From Mycolicibacterium agri (lineage in GTDB: Bacteria; Actinomycetota; Actinomycetes; Mycobacteriales; Mycobacteriaceae): a stretch of 64,000 nucleotides of DNA. Shown here piece after piece: positions 15,007-24,473 of the stretch. Position 1 is the first letter of the stretch; each line of letters begins with the position of its first letter. The stretch is from contig NZ_PDCP01000020.1 in the NCBI RefSeq assembly GCF_002553505.1, positions 1-64,000 on the forward strand, written 5' to 3'. The notes under the pieces were generated by a model. That model saw only the letters and a program-made list of their open reading frames with translations. It ran no database searches and was not told where the DNA came from. Position numbers and translations under genes: made by a program.

Positions 15007-15357
15007 TCAGGCCCAGCCGAGTTCGTGGAGCCGATCGTCGTCGATGCCGAAGTGGTGGGCGATCTCGTGGATGACCGTCACCGCGACCTCGTCGACCAGC
15101 TGCTCCTCGGTGTCGCAGACATCCATCAGCGCTTCGCGGTAGATCGTGATGGTGTCGGGCAGCGAACCCGCATACCACGAATCCCGTTCGGTGAGCGCGA
15201 CGCCGTGATACAGCCCGAGCAGATCGGGCTCGTCGGGATTGCGGTCCTCGACGAGGACGACGACGTTGTCGAGCGCAGCGGCCAGTTCCGGGGGGATCAT
15301 GTCCAGCGCGTCGGCCACCAGCTCGTCAAAGCGCTGCGAGCTGACCCGCACAGGCAT
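15007..15357 (-). CDS. Zincin-like metallopeptidase (Rv3836-like)
   Basis: 116 aa, from ATG 15357, 4 nt after the septum-formation gene. The motif HEIAHHFGIDDDRLHELGW near the C terminus is the HExxH...D form of the UPF0242/DUF1025 'metallopeptidase family' proteins. The N-terminal part (DELVADALDMIPPELAAALD) is also characteristic. Proteolytic activity has not been shown widely in the family. It is probably cotranscribed with, and translationally close to, the membrane protein upstream. Confidence 0.88.
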   Translation of the reverse strand: MPVRVSSQRFDELVADALDMIPPELAAALDNVVVLVEDRNPDEPDLLGLYHGVALTERDSWYAGSLPDTITIYREALMDVCDTEEQLVDEVAVTVIHEIAHHFGIDDDRLHELGWA

Positions 15358-15361
15358 CGGA

Positions 15362-16906
15362 TTACGGCCCAGGTGGCGGCGGCACGACCGGTTCACCCGG
15401 CGGTGGGGCAGGCGCGGGCGGCGCGGCCTCAGGCGGCGGCGGGCCGGGCACCGGCGGTGGCGGCGCCTGCTCGACCGGAGGCGGTGGTGCGGCGGGAGCC
15501 GGAGGCGGCCCCGCGAAGGGGGCCGGAGGCGCCCCCGGCGGCGGCGGTGGGACGTCGCCCGGCGGTGGAGGCACGTCGCCAGGAGGTGGCGGCACGTCGC
15601 CAGGAGGTGGCGGCACGTCGCCAGGAGGTGGCGGCGCCTCGCCCGGGGGAGCGCCGTTGAGGAACGTATTGCCCGGTTCCTCCGGCGCCTGCGTCGCCGA
15701 CGTCGACTGCCCCCCGTGGTTCGTGGTGCCCGCCTGCTGGCCGTGCTGGGTGGTCTGCGAGCCGCTGGACGAGTTGCTGGAGGAGTCGCTCTGGTCGTAG
15801 GTGCTGGTCTGACCGCTCGAGGAGACATCCGGCATCGGGATCGGCGGGAAGTTCAGCCGCTCCTCCGGGATGTCGGGCGGCGGGACCGGGGGCTGGCCGT
15901 TGATCTGCAGCGGCCCCTTGGCGCTGTTCAGCAGCGTCGACCAGCCGCCGTTGCCGAGCGTGGCGCCGATGCTGCAGGACACCTGATGGCTGCCCGCCGA
16001 CCAACTCGGCAGCGAGATCGTGCTGTAGATCAGCGTCAGCGTGGTGCTGCGCAGCTGGATCGGAGCCAGATACTCGTCGGTGAGCCGGGTGCACTCATCC
16101 TTGATGAATTTGTCCTGCTCGGGCTCGGGAGGCAGGCCGCCGGGGAACTTGGCGGCGACGTTGACGGCGCCGGTCACCTCCATGGCGTGCGGCGTCGCGC
16201 AGTCGACGGGGATGTCGGTCGGCTGATTGGTGGCCGGGTCGATGCCCAGGCACGTGCCCGCCGGCCACACCTTGGACTGGTCGATCTCGGCGACCTTGCC
16301 CTTGAACGGCAGCTGCGTGTTGTTCGGCCCTGGCAGCTGCAGCCCGCACAGCATGCGGCGCTCACCGTTCTGCTTCCACGCCTTATCGCCCGACCACATC
16401 ATGCTGATCGTGAACTTGCTGTTCGGGTCGAACTTCTCGCCGAGGTAGCGGCGCACCGCCAGCTGGCACTGCTCCTGGCTGATCTGCTGGATGCGTGCAG
16501 GCGACGGTGGTGCGGCGTCCGGCCCGTACTCGCTGCCCGGGAAGGTGCGCATGTCGACGATCTCGGCGACCTCGAAGCGGTGCTCGTCCTTGCAGTCGAC
16601 CACCTGGGCGCCGTCGGGGTTGCCGTCCGGCCAGTTCAGGCAGTTGCCCGCGTTGGCCTTGGAGAAGGTCTCGGCGCCGCGCAGGCCCAGTGCGATCGCG
16701 TTGGGTGGCAGCCCGGGGCCGCCGGGACCGGCCGGAATGGCGGTCAGGATGCCGGCGATCAGGAGCCCGCCGAGGGCGGTCAACAGCAGTGCGCGACGGG
16801 TGGATGTGGCGTGCAGGCTGCGCCACCACATCACCTTTCGAGCGGGGTGGTCTGCCTCGTCAGCGGGCGCTTCGGCCTGCTCGGGTGCATCCAACATCCG
16901 CTCCAT
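15362..16906 (-). CDS. Septum-formation family membrane protein with Pro-rich tail (Rv3835-like)
   Basis: 514 aa. A cytoplasmic N terminus of about 38 residues precedes one membrane helix ([18 protein letters not shown]), then an extracytoplasmic region with two septum-formation-type modules (for example [20 protein letters not shown] and [20 protein letters not shown], with paired cysteines), then a Ser/Gln linker and about 100 residues of Pro-rich repeats. Four 7-residue PPPPGDV units are encoded by 21-bp repeats. It likely anchors in the membrane and spans the wall. It is divergent from serS. Confidence 0.82.
   Translation of the reverse strand: MERMLDAPEQAEAPADEADHPARKVMWWRSLHATSTRRALLLTALGGLLIAGILTAIPAGPGGPGLPPNAIALGLRGAETFSKANAGNCLNWPDGNPDGAQVVDCKDEHRFEVAEIVDMRTFPGSEYGPDAAPPSPARIQQISQEQCQLAVRRYLGEKFDPNSKFTISMMWSGDKAWKQNGERRMLCGLQLPGPNNTQLPFKGKVAEIDQSKVWPAGTCLGIDPATNQPTDIPVDCATPHAMEVTGAVNVAAKFPGGLPPEPEQDKFIKDECTRLTDEYLAPIQLRSTTLTLIYSTISLPSWSAGSHQVSCSIGATLGNGGWSTLLNSAKGPLQINGQPPVPPPDIPEERLNFPPIPMPDVSSSGQTSTYDQSDSSSNSSSGSQTTQHGQQAGTTNHGGQSTSATQAPEEPGNTFLNGAPPGEAPPPPGDVPPPPGDVPPPPGDVPPPPGDVPPPPPGAPPAPFAGPPPAPAAPPPPVEQAPPPPVPGPPPPEAAPPAPAPPPGEPVVPPPPGP
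15551..15634 (-). repeat. 21-bp tandem repeat, four copies, in the Pro-rich tail
   Basis: Period 21: units start at 15551, 15572, 15593 and 15614. The last three are identical (CACGTCGCCAGGAGGTGGCG plus G); the first differs at a few positions. Each encodes PPPPGDV. Copy number may vary among strains. Confidence 0.85.
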
Positions 16907-16975
16907 TGTGACAGGCGCGTCGGGTGCTGTGACAAGTGAGGCAGATGTAACGTTATGTGGTTGTGCTCACGGCGG

Positions 16976-16981
16976 TAGGGT
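16976..16981 (+). promoter_or_regulatory. -10 element for leaderless serS
   Basis: TAGGGT, seven nt before the GTG at 16989; no ribosome site. Confidence 0.5.
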
Positions 16982-16988
16982 TTGCGCC

Positions 16989-18245
16989 GTGATCGACCTC
17001 AAGCTGCTGCGCGAAGACCCCGACAAGGTGCGCGCCTCCCAGCGCGCCCGTGGTGAGGATCCCGGCCTCGTCGACGCGTTGTTGGAGGCGGACGCCGCCC
17101 GCCGTGCCGCGGTGACAGCCGCCGACAACCTGCGTGCCGAGCAGAAGGCCGCCAGTAAGAAGGTGGGCGCCGCGTCGCCCGAGGACCGGCCCGCACTCCT
17201 GGAGCGGGCCAAGGAACTCGCCGAGAAGGTCAAGGCCGCCGAGGCGCAGCAGGCCGACGCGGAGAAGGCCTTCCTCGCCGCGCAGATGGCCATCTCCAAC
17301 GTCATCATCGACGGCGTCCCCGCAGGCGGCGAGGACGACTTCCGCGTGCTCGACACCGTCGGTGAGCCCCCGGCCATCACAGATCCGAAAGACCATGTCG
17401 CCCTTGGGGAATCGCTGGGCCTGTTCGACCTGGAGCGCGGCGCCAAGGTGTCGGGGGCGCGCTTTTATTTCCTCACCGGCTACGGCGCGCTGCTGCAACT
17501 GGCACTCATGCAACTGGCGGTTCGGCTGGCCACCGACAACGGCTTCACGCTCGTCGTCCCGCCGGTGCTGGTGCGGCCCGAGGTGATGGAGGGCACCGGC
17601 TTCCTCGGCGCGCACAGTGAGGAGGTGTACCGGCTGGAGGCCGACGACCTCTATCTCGTTGGCACCTCGGAAGTTCCGCTTGCGGGCTATCACTCGAACG
17701 AGATTCTCGACCTGTCCTCGGGTCCGTTGCGCTACGCCGGCTGGTCGTCCTGCTTCCGGCGCGAGGCGGGCAGCCACGGCAAGGACACCCGCGGCATCAT
17801 TCGGGTGCACCAGTTCGACAAGGTCGAAGGCTTCATCTACTGCAAACCCGAAGAGGCCGAGGCTGAACACGAGCGGCTGCTGGGCTGGGAACGCCAGATG
17901 CTGGCCAACATCGAGGTGCCCTACCGCATCGTCGACATCGCCGCGGGCGACCTCGGTGCCTCAGCGGCACGCAAATACGACTGCGAGGCCTGGATCCCGA
18001 CGCAGCAGACCTACCGCGAACTGACCTCGACGTCCAACTGCACGACGTTTCAGGCCCGCAGGCTCGCGATTCGCTACCGCGACGAGAACGGCAAGCCGCA
18101 GACGGCGGCGACGCTGAACGGGACGCTGGCCACCACGCGGTGGCTGGTCGCGATCCTGGAAAACCACCAGCAGCCCGACGGCAGCGTGCGGGTGCCCGCC
18201 GCGCTGGTGCCCTACGTCGGGACCGAGGTGCTCGAGCCGCGCTAG
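16989..18245 (+). CDS. serS: Seryl-tRNA synthetase
   Basis: 418 aa, GTG start; an open frame extends far upstream but lacks coding character there. The N-terminal tRNA-binding coiled coil (about residues 25-110) begins [20 protein letters not shown]. The class II catalytic core includes [15 protein letters not shown], motif 2 [15 protein letters not shown] and motif 3 [19 protein letters not shown]. It charges tRNA-Ser (and tRNA-Sec where present). It is orthologous to Rv3834c and monocistronic in appearance. Confidence 0.97.
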   Translation: MIDLKLLREDPDKVRASQRARGEDPGLVDALLEADAARRAAVTAADNLRAEQKAASKKVGAASPEDRPALLERAKELAEKVKAAEAQQADAEKAFLAAQMAISNVIIDGVPAGGEDDFRVLDTVGEPPAITDPKDHVALGESLGLFDLERGAKVSGARFYFLTGYGALLQLALMQLAVRLATDNGFTLVVPPVLVRPEVMEGTGFLGAHSEEVYRLEADDLYLVGTSEVPLAGYHSNEILDLSSGPLRYAGWSSCFRREAGSHGKDTRGIIRVHQFDKVEGFIYCKPEEAEAEHERLLGWERQMLANIEVPYRIVDIAAGDLGASAARKYDCEAWIPTQQTYRELTSTSNCTTFQARRLAIRYRDENGKPQTAATLNGTLATTRWLVAILENHQQPDGSVRVPAALVPYVGTEVLEPR

Positions 18246-18342
18246 CCCCGATGAGGTTTCTCCTTTCGCACGCCGGGTAGGACAAGGTGACTCACCGCGC
18301 ACGCGAGGAGCACAAAAGGCCGGTTGTGGAGGAGATTCCCAG

Positions 18343-19494
18343 ATGCGAGCGATGGTGTATCGCGGCCCGTACAAGGTGCGGATCGAAGAGAAGGACATCC
18401 CGCCGATCGAGCATCCCAACGATGCGATCGTTGCGGTGCAGTTGGCCGCGATCTGCGGCTCCGACCTGCACCTGTATCACGGCATGATGCCCGACACGCG
18501 CGTCGGCATGACGTTCGGGCACGAGTTCATCGGCGTGGTGCACGAGGTGGGGCCGTCGGTGCAGAACCTCAAGCCCGGCGACCGCGTGATGGTGCCGTTC
18601 AACATCTACTGCGGTTCCTGCTACTTCTGCGCCCGCGGCCTGTATTCCAACTGTCACAACGTCAATCCCAACGCGACCGCCGTCGGCGGCATCTACGGCT
18701 ATTCGCACACCTGCGGCGGATACGATGGCGGGCAGGCCGAATTCGTGCGGGTGCCGTTCGCCGATGTGGGGCCCGCGCTCATCCCGGACTGGATGTCCGA
18801 CGAGGATGCGCTGATGTGCACCGACGCGTTGGCCACCGGATACTTCGGCGCGCAGCTGGGCGACATCGCCGAGGGCGACGTGGTGGTCGTGTTCGGTGCT
18901 GGGCCGGTGGGCCTCTACGCCGCTGCGTCGTCGTGGTTGATGGGCGCCGGCCGGGTCATCGTGGTCGACTACCTGGACTACCGGTTGGAGAAGGCCCGCA
19001 CGTTCGCCCACGCCGAGACGGTCAACTTCGCCGAGTACGACGACATCGTCGTGGAAATGAAAAGGACCACAGGGGGTTTGGGCGCCGATGTGGTCATCGA
19101 CGCGGTCGGCGCCGAAGCCGACGGCAACCTGCTGCAACACGTCACGTCCGCGAAGCTGAAGATGCAGGGCGGCTCGCCGATCGCGCTGAACTGGGCGATC
19201 GACTCCGTGCGCAAGGGCGGCACCGTCTCGGTGATGGGCGCCTACGGCCCGATGTTCAGCGCGGTCAAATTCGGCGACGCGATGAACAAGGGCCTGACGC
19301 TGCGCATGAACCAGTGCCCGGTCAAACGGCAGTGGCCGAGGCTGTTCTCCCACATCCAGAACGGCTATCTGAAGCCGAGTGACATTGTCACCCATCGTAT
19401 TCCACTCGAACACATCGCCGAGGGCTACCACATCTTCTCCGGCAAGCTGGACAACTGCATCAAGCCCGTGATCGTTCCCTCCACCGCCGCCTGA
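18343..19494 (+). CDS. Zinc-dependent alcohol/formaldehyde-type dehydrogenase
   Basis: 383 aa. Catalytic zinc ligands: Cys38 in CGSDLHLYHG and His60-Glu61 in GHEF. Structural zinc: Cys90, 93, 96 and 104 in CGSCYFCARGLYSNC. A Rossmann GxGPVG (VVVFGAGPVGLYAA) and an acidic residue after the second strand (VIVVDYLDYRLEKA) point to NAD. The long form resembles glutathione-independent formaldehyde dehydrogenases. The exact substrate is not known. It is followed after 11 nt by a hypothetical gene, probably in one unit. Confidence 0.88.
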   Translation: MRAMVYRGPYKVRIEEKDIPPIEHPNDAIVAVQLAAICGSDLHLYHGMMPDTRVGMTFGHEFIGVVHEVGPSVQNLKPGDRVMVPFNIYCGSCYFCARGLYSNCHNVNPNATAVGGIYGYSHTCGGYDGGQAEFVRVPFADVGPALIPDWMSDEDALMCTDALATGYFGAQLGDIAEGDVVVVFGAGPVGLYAAASSWLMGAGRVIVVDYLDYRLEKARTFAHAETVNFAEYDDIVVEMKRTTGGLGADVVIDAVGAEADGNLLQHVTSAKLKMQGGSPIALNWAIDSVRKGGTVSVMGAYGPMFSAVKFGDAMNKGLTLRMNQCPVKRQWPRLFSHIQNGYLKPSDIVTHRIPLEHIAEGYHIFSGKLDNCIKPVIVPSTAA

Positions 19495-19505
19495 AAGAGA
19501 TCGCC

Positions 19506-20081
19506 ATGACCTACACAGCCGACCACCCGCCCGTGCCGTCCTCCGAGGAACTGCGTGCGCGCATCCCTGGCTGGGGCGCCGACCTCGACCCCGCCGACCG
19601 CCCCGCGGTGCCGAAGTGTCAGAGCCTCGACACCGGCGCGCGGTGGGACTTTCCCGAACGCCAGCCGGAGACGTGGCCGCGCGAACGCTCGATCGAACAC
19701 CAAATGCTCACACCGGTATTCGGCACATCCACGCCGCCGCGGGGATTGTCGGGCGCGATCCGCAGGCACGCCTACCGCAAATTCAGCGAGGGCCGCGCCG
19801 CACACTGGCTGCTGCTGATCCTGGCCGACCGGGTCGACGCCGCCGAAAGCCACGCGCAGTCCGTGCTGAGCCGCCACCCCGACAACCCGATCGCCGAGTC
19901 CGGTATCAAGGCCGAGTTCACCCACAAGGGTTGGCAGGACCGAAGCCGGCCGCACCGGGTGGACCGTGCCCATACCTGGATGGACCCGCTGATCGTCGGC
20001 GGCCCGTGGCTTGTGGGCGGAGCGGCAGCAGCGACGGCGGTCATCAAGGGCGCGAAGCGTTATGCGCGCCAATCGCCCTAG
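19506..20081 (+). CDS. Conserved-looking hypothetical protein, 191 aa
   Basis: ATG 19506, following the dehydrogenase by 11 nt. It is soluble for most of its length, rich in Arg, Pro and Trp, with a helical middle (GLSGAIRRHAYRKFSEGRAA), and ends in a weak hydrophobic stretch (WLVGGAAAATAVIKG) and a basic tail that could associate with membrane. No domain is recognised. Its stop overlaps the convergent PH-like gene by three nt. Its link with the dehydrogenase is positional only. Confidence 0.7.
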   Translation: MTYTADHPPVPSSEELRARIPGWGADLDPADRPAVPKCQSLDTGARWDFPERQPETWPRERSIEHQMLTPVFGTSTPPRGLSGAIRRHAYRKFSEGRAAHWLLLILADRVDAAESHAQSVLSRHPDNPIAESGIKAEFTHKGWQDRSRPHRVDRAHTWMDPLIVGGPWLVGGAAAATAVIKGAKRYARQSP

Positions 20082-20416
20082 CGGTCGGTCAGAAGCTCGT
20101 CGAGTTTGGCGAGGAAGTCGCTCGGCCGCTGCGGGGTGAACGTCGGCTTGAGCCGCGCCCCTTCGACGTCGAGCGTCACCAACGTCGACTTGATCGGGCG
20201 CCAGATGTCCAGCGGCAGCCAGCGACGCAGATCCGAACTGCCCCAGATGCGGAACCGCTGCGTGAACATGCCCAGCGGTTCGGCCTTGTAGCCGCGAATC
20301 AACCGCAGCGGAATCACTTTCGACGTGCCCGACGGGAAGTGATAACGCCGCAACGTCAGCGCTTCCTGATCGAGCTGGATCAGGCCGTCGTCGTAGTACT
20401 GCCGCGGCGCTGTCAT
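20078..20416 (-). CDS. Small PH-like domain protein, 112 aa
   Basis: Its ATG (20414-20416) overlaps the TGA of the MBL-Rieske gene upstream, so translation is coupled. The predicted pattern is mostly beta (GLIQLDQEALTLRRYHFPSG, then KVIPLRLIRGYKAEPLG, then RIWGSSDLRRWLPLD) with a C-terminal helix (PSDFLAKLDELLTD). This is compatible with a bacterial pleckstrin-homology-like fold. No catalytic motif is seen. It may be an accessory or membrane-tethering subunit for the Rieske protein. Confidence 0.72.
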   Translation of the reverse strand: MTAPRQYYDDGLIQLDQEALTLRRYHFPSGTSKVIPLRLIRGYKAEPLGMFTQRFRIWGSSDLRRWLPLDIWRPIKSTLVTLDVEGARLKPTFTPQRPSDFLAKLDELLTDR

Positions 20417-21963
20417 ATTTTTTCGCAGCGCAACTCGTGGCCCTTGCTCGTCAGGCACCGTCCGTTCTCCAGGTTCCACTGCCAGCCGTGCAGGTTGCAG
20501 GTCAGCGTCGTGCCTTCCACCACACCGAATTTCGACAGGTCCGCCTTCAGGTGCGGGCAGCGCCGCTGCATGCGGTAGCCGTCCAGCTCGATGGTCGCGG
20601 TGTCGTCGTGCGCCTCGGCGAACCAGCCGTCGGCGTAGGCGATGCGCTCGTCGGTCAGGCACTTGAAGAACGTGTACAGGTACTCGTTGTAGCCGCCGAC
20701 CCGCCAGGCCCGGAACCGGGTGGACAGGAAGATGGTGTTGACCCAGTCGGGCTCCTCGTCGCGCAGCACGGTGCGCACCAGCTCGGGTGCGATGGCGAAC
20801 CCGTAACGGAACTTCTCGTCGGGAACCGGTTCGCGCACAACCCGTTTCGGAAAGTCCAGCACGACCGTTTCCTTGCCGAGGCGCAGCTCCACCGGGTAGC
20901 CGATGCCGTCGCAGATCTGGTCGCTCTGGATCATGATCGGCTCGAACCGGGCCCGCAGCAGTTCCAGCAGCGGCTCACCCTCGGCGGGCGCCCAGCGGGA
21001 TTTCTCCGCGGCCAGCACCAGGGCCATACGCTCGGCGTAGGCGGCGATGTAGTCCGCCTTGCCGGTGGTGAAGATCGCCTCCACCTCGTCGTCCGGCAGC
21101 GGGTGGGTCAGCGAATTCAATTGTGTGCCAGTGAAATCAGCGGTCGAGCCGGGGATCATCAGCAGCCCGCCGTTGTGGCCGTGGCTGCGCATCTGCTGCA
21201 GGAACACCATCTGGTCGGGGAAGATGTTCGCCGGATCGCCGTGGTCGTCGTTGAGATGACGCAACTCGGGGTCGAGGAAGCACGGCGGACCCGCCGACGG
21301 GATGACCCACGTGGCGCCGACCTGGCTGATGTACTGGCGACACCGGTCCATCTGGCGCTGGCGCTTCTGGGTGCCGAAGGCCGTCTTGGCGCGCTCAGGC
21401 ATGTCGTAGACCATCGGATACCAGATGGCGCCGGAGTACTGCAGCATGTGCACATCCACCTGACCGAAGTCGGCATGCACCACGTCAAGGTCGACGGGCC
21501 GCGCGTCGTTCATGTTGAACGCCACGGTCTCTCCGTCGTCGACAATCAGGCCGGAGTCACCGATCGGGCCGTCGGCCGGGGCGCGCAGCGCGATGATCAT
21601 CACGTCCAGCTCGCCCTTCGGGCCGCTGACCGTGTGCTTGACCGAGTCGGTGGTCTCGAAGAACCGATGAAAGCCCAGCTTCTCGAGCTCGCGGCGCAGG
21701 TCGGGCACCGGGAAGTCCGGCAGCAGCACGACCGCGTCCTTGTTCACGTGGGCGCGCAGGTTCTCCGGATCGAAGTGGTCCTTGTGTAGATGGCTGACGT
21801 AGAGGTAGTCGCAGTCGCCGATGGCGTCCCAGTCCAGCGTGCTGTTGTCGGGGAACGGAAACCACGACGCGAAGTACGCCGGATTGACCCAGGGGTCGCA
21901 CAAGATGCTGCCGGCCCGCGTGTCGATTCGAAAACCTGCGTGGCCGACGCTGGTGACCTGCAC
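20413..21963 (-). CDS. Fusion of metallo-beta-lactamase fold and C-terminal Rieske [2Fe-2S] domain
   Basis: 516 aa. The N-terminal part is an UlaG-like metallo-beta-lactamase fold: GHAGFRIDTRAGSILCDPW, SHLHKDHFDPENL and downstream histidine/aspartate positions. The C-terminal 50 residues bind a Rieske cluster: Cys469-Pro-His471 and Cys489-Asn-Leu-His492. The same order occurs in CMP-sialic acid hydroxylase-like proteins, so an oxygenase-type reaction is possible, but no sialic acid genes are nearby. It is coupled to the downstream PH-like gene. No electron-transfer partner is seen in the window. Confidence 0.88.
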   Translation of the reverse strand: MQVTSVGHAGFRIDTRAGSILCDPWVNPAYFASWFPFPDNSTLDWDAIGDCDYLYVSHLHKDHFDPENLRAHVNKDAVVLLPDFPVPDLRRELEKLGFHRFFETTDSVKHTVSGPKGELDVMIIALRAPADGPIGDSGLIVDDGETVAFNMNDARPVDLDVVHADFGQVDVHMLQYSGAIWYPMVYDMPERAKTAFGTQKRQRQMDRCRQYISQVGATWVIPSAGPPCFLDPELRHLNDDHGDPANIFPDQMVFLQQMRSHGHNGGLLMIPGSTADFTGTQLNSLTHPLPDDEVEAIFTTGKADYIAAYAERMALVLAAEKSRWAPAEGEPLLELLRARFEPIMIQSDQICDGIGYPVELRLGKETVVLDFPKRVVREPVPDEKFRYGFAIAPELVRTVLRDEEPDWVNTIFLSTRFRAWRVGGYNEYLYTFFKCLTDERIAYADGWFAEAHDDTATIELDGYRMQRRCPHLKADLSKFGVVEGTTLTCNLHGWQWNLENGRCLTSKGHELRCEKI

Positions 21964-22088
21964 TTACTGCCTCTCCTGGGGGTGGGAACTCGTGTCGAGT
22001 TTAGTCCCCCGCGCGGCCCCGCCATGCCACACGCGCGGTGTCGACGATCACTGATCACTACGTAGAACGGTGCAAGCAGGGACGAGTA

Positions 22089-22103
22089 TTGCCGTGACGG
22101 CAA
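22089..22103. promoter_or_regulatory. Perfect inverted repeat, possible operator
   Basis: TTGCCGTGACGGCAA, arms of six with a 3-nt centre, in the 230-nt space between the divergent MBL-Rieske and secreted-protein genes. Its position suits a regulator binding site. No regulator is identified. Confidence 0.35.
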
Positions 22104-22193
22104 ATTTGCTCGTTCAGCCGACTCGGGCGTTGTGCCCATGTTTGAATGCATCACAAGCGCTCAGGCCAGCTATCACAGGCGACGGGAGATGCG

Positions 22194-22667
22194 ATGCCGG
22201 AGCAGGCAGGGAAGATCCTTACTTCCAGACAGTGGGTGGCCATGGCCGCGGCCGCGATCGGTGCGGCGGCCGCGATCGCCCTGCCGCCGACCGCATCGGC
22301 CGAACCCGACCCGCACATCCCCGACGGGCCAGCCGGCTGGTGTCCCGGTGGCCAGCCCGGTGCCCAAGGCGGCATCAGGTATTGCCTCGGCGCGCCGTTC
22401 GCCGACGGCAGCTTCTACGCGCAGACATGGAGTTTCGGTCCCGGCGGACCGTTCGCTCCCGGCGCGTGGCACAGCGGCGCCAGCTGCAGCGTGTGGGTGA
22501 ACGGCCAGGTTCAGGGCGGGCTGCCCGGAGGGGGGATACCGCAGTGCGGCGGGGGATCCCGATTCGTGAACACCGGTGCCCCGTCTCCGCCTCCCACTCA
22601 GGAGCCGTACATGTGGCAGAAGGATCCCGGAGTCTGGCAGGGGCCCTGCCCGCCCACGTGTCCGTAA
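22194..22667 (+). CDS. Secreted Gly/Pro-rich mycobacterial protein
   Basis: 157 aa from ATG 22194, with GGGAG upstream; an earlier in-frame ATG at 22146 lacks one. The signal peptide is about 35 residues (VAMAAAAIGAAAAIALPPTASA, cleavage after TASA). The mature part has six Cys in a small Gly/Pro/Trp-rich domain (for example CPGGQPGAQGGIRYC and CSVWVNGQVQGG) with no catalytic motif. Many mycobacterial secreted proteins of unknown function look like this. Confidence 0.75.
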   Translation: MPEQAGKILTSRQWVAMAAAAIGAAAAIALPPTASAEPDPHIPDGPAGWCPGGQPGAQGGIRYCLGAPFADGSFYAQTWSFGPGGPFAPGAWHSGASCSVWVNGQVQGGLPGGGIPQCGGGSRFVNTGAPSPPPTQEPYMWQKDPGVWQGPCPPTCP

Positions 22668-22862
22668 TGCGTTGGCAACTGTCGAATTCATAGAACAAGC
22701 GCCGGACTCGCGGGCGAAGCGGCCTGAAACGGCGTCCTGCTCGATTTGCTGTCGTCCGATCACGGCGGGTTTCGCCACCGATTCGACCGACATGGTGGCC
22801 GCCTGATCAGCCGGCGCCCACGGGCGGCTGCGGCACGGGTTCGGTTGGGCAGGTCACGACGC

Positions 22863-22868
22863 TAGGCT
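22863..22868 (+). promoter_or_regulatory. -10 element for leaderless acyltransferase gene
   Basis: TAGGCT, seven nt before GTG 22876; no ribosome site. Confidence 0.45.
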
Positions 22869-22875
22869 TCGTGAT

Positions 22876-23649
22876 GTGGAACCGGTATACGGGACAGTCA
22901 TCCAGCTCGCCCGCCTGATCTGGCGGATGCAGGGGTTGAAGTTCACCGTCACAGGCGTCGAGAACCTGCCTGTCACCGGGGGCGCCGTCGTTGCGATCAA
23001 CCACACGAGCTACTTCGACTTCACGTTCGCGGGCCTGCCCGCGTACATGCAAAAGCGCGGGCGCAAGGTGCGATTCATGGCCAAGAAAGAGGTCTTCGAT
23101 CACAAGATCGGCGGGCCGCTGATGCGAAAGCTCGGCCACATCGAAGTGGACCGCGCCGACGGTGCGGCCTCTTTCGAGAAGGCCTGCCAGAAGCTCAAGG
23201 AAGGCGAACTGGTCGGGGTCTATCCGGAAGCCACCATCAGCCGCAGCTTCGAGATCAAGGAATGCAAGACCGGCGCCGCGCGCATGGCCATCGCCTGCGA
23301 CGTGCCGATCGTGCCGCACATCGTCTGGGGCGCCCAGCGGTTGTGGACCAAGGGGCATCCGAAGAACATGTGGCGGCCCAAGGTTTCGATCTCGGTGGCC
23401 GTCGGCGAACCGATCATGCCGACGCTGCCCGCCGCCGAACTGACCTCGCTGCTGCATTCCCGGATGCAGCACCTGCTCGAGCAGGTGCAAGACGACTACG
23501 GCCCGCACCCGCCCGGCGAGTACTGGGTGCCGCACCGACTCGGCGGCGGGGCGCCGTCACTGGCCGAGGCGAACCGGATGGACGCCGAGGAGGCCGCCGA
23601 GAAAGCGGCCCGCCGACAACAGCCCGGTCCTGCGGAAGCGCCAGGCTAG
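22876..23649 (+). CDS. 1-acylglycerol-3-phosphate acyltransferase (PlsC family), first copy
   Basis: 257 aa, GTG start. Motif I NHTSYFDF puts the catalytic His at residue 43 and Asp at 48 (HX4D); motif III is VYPEATISRSFEIKE. It belongs to the membrane-associated acyltransferases that add a second acyl chain to lysophosphatidic acid or related glycerolipids. It corresponds to the tandem Rv3814c-Rv3816c set in M. tuberculosis. The next, similar gene starts five nt after its stop. Confidence 0.88.
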   Translation: MEPVYGTVIQLARLIWRMQGLKFTVTGVENLPVTGGAVVAINHTSYFDFTFAGLPAYMQKRGRKVRFMAKKEVFDHKIGGPLMRKLGHIEVDRADGAASFEKACQKLKEGELVGVYPEATISRSFEIKECKTGAARMAIACDVPIVPHIVWGAQRLWTKGHPKNMWRPKVSISVAVGEPIMPTLPAAELTSLLHSRMQHLLEQVQDDYGPHPPGEYWVPHRLGGGAPSLAEANRMDAEEAAEKAARRQQPGPAEAPG

Positions 23650-23654
23650 CGCGT

Positions 23655-24431
23655 ATGGAGCCGGTTTTCCGCACGCTGGAGATCGCCGTTTCGGCGGCGG
23701 CGGCGGTCTCGGGTAGCCGCATCACGTTCCACGGTCTGGAGAACATCCCGGAGCGCGGTGGTGCGGTCATCGCGATCAACCACACCAGCTACATCGACTG
23801 GGCACCGGCGGCGCTGGCCGCCTACAAGCGGCACCGACGGCTGCGCTTCATGATCAAGCAGGAGATGACCGAGGTTCCGGTCGTCAACTTCCTGATCCGG
23901 CACACCGGGACGATCCCGGTCGACCGCAAGGCGGGCGCGGGCGCATACGCGGTCGCGGTGCAGCGGCTGCGCGAGGGCGAACTCGTCGGCGTGTACCCGG
24001 AGGCCACCATCAGCCGTAGCTTCGAGCTCAAGGAGTTCAAGACCGGTGCGGCCCGCATGGCGATCGACGCGCAGGTCCCGATCGTTCCGCTGATCGTGTG
24101 GGGCGCGCACCGGCGTTGGACCAAGGACCATCCGCGTACGCTGGGCCGGGCGAAAATCCCGATCACCGTGATGGTCGGGGCGCCCATTGCGCCGGCCGAG
24201 ACGGTCGCGCAGACCGACGCGACGATGCGGGAGTCGATGACCACGATGCTGCACGCGGTGCAGGAGGCCTACGAGCATCCTGCGGGTGCCTGGTGGGTGC
24301 CGCGGCGCCTCGGTGGCTCGGCGCCGACGATGGAGGAGGCCCGCAGGCTCGACGAAATCGAGCTCGCCGAGCGCGCGCGCAAACGACAGGAGCGGCAGGC
24401 CCGCAAGCAACGAGAGCGTCAGGCCAAGTGA
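23655..24431 (+). CDS. 1-acylglycerol-3-phosphate acyltransferase (PlsC family), second copy
   Basis: 258 aa, strongly similar to the preceding gene across the whole length: NHTSYIDW at residues 42-49, the same PEATISRSFELKEF block, the same WWVPRRLGG end. The C terminus adds a highly charged Arg/Gln/Lys tail (RKRQERQARKQRERQAK). It is clearly a tandem duplicate. The two copies may differ in acyl or acceptor preference; this cannot be read from sequence. Confidence 0.88.
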   Translation: MEPVFRTLEIAVSAAAAVSGSRITFHGLENIPERGGAVIAINHTSYIDWAPAALAAYKRHRRLRFMIKQEMTEVPVVNFLIRHTGTIPVDRKAGAGAYAVAVQRLREGELVGVYPEATISRSFELKEFKTGAARMAIDAQVPIVPLIVWGAHRRWTKDHPRTLGRAKIPITVMVGAPIAPAETVAQTDATMRESMTTMLHAVQEAYEHPAGAWWVPRRLGGSAPTMEEARRLDEIELAERARKRQERQARKQRERQAK

Positions 24432-24473
24432 GCAACTCATGACCGAGGTGAGAAGCGAAGGCGGATCGCCGCG

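Noticed and set aside
18246..18342. tRNA gene near serS
   Set aside because: No cloverleaf, anticodon arm or TTCGA-type loop was found here or in other spacers.
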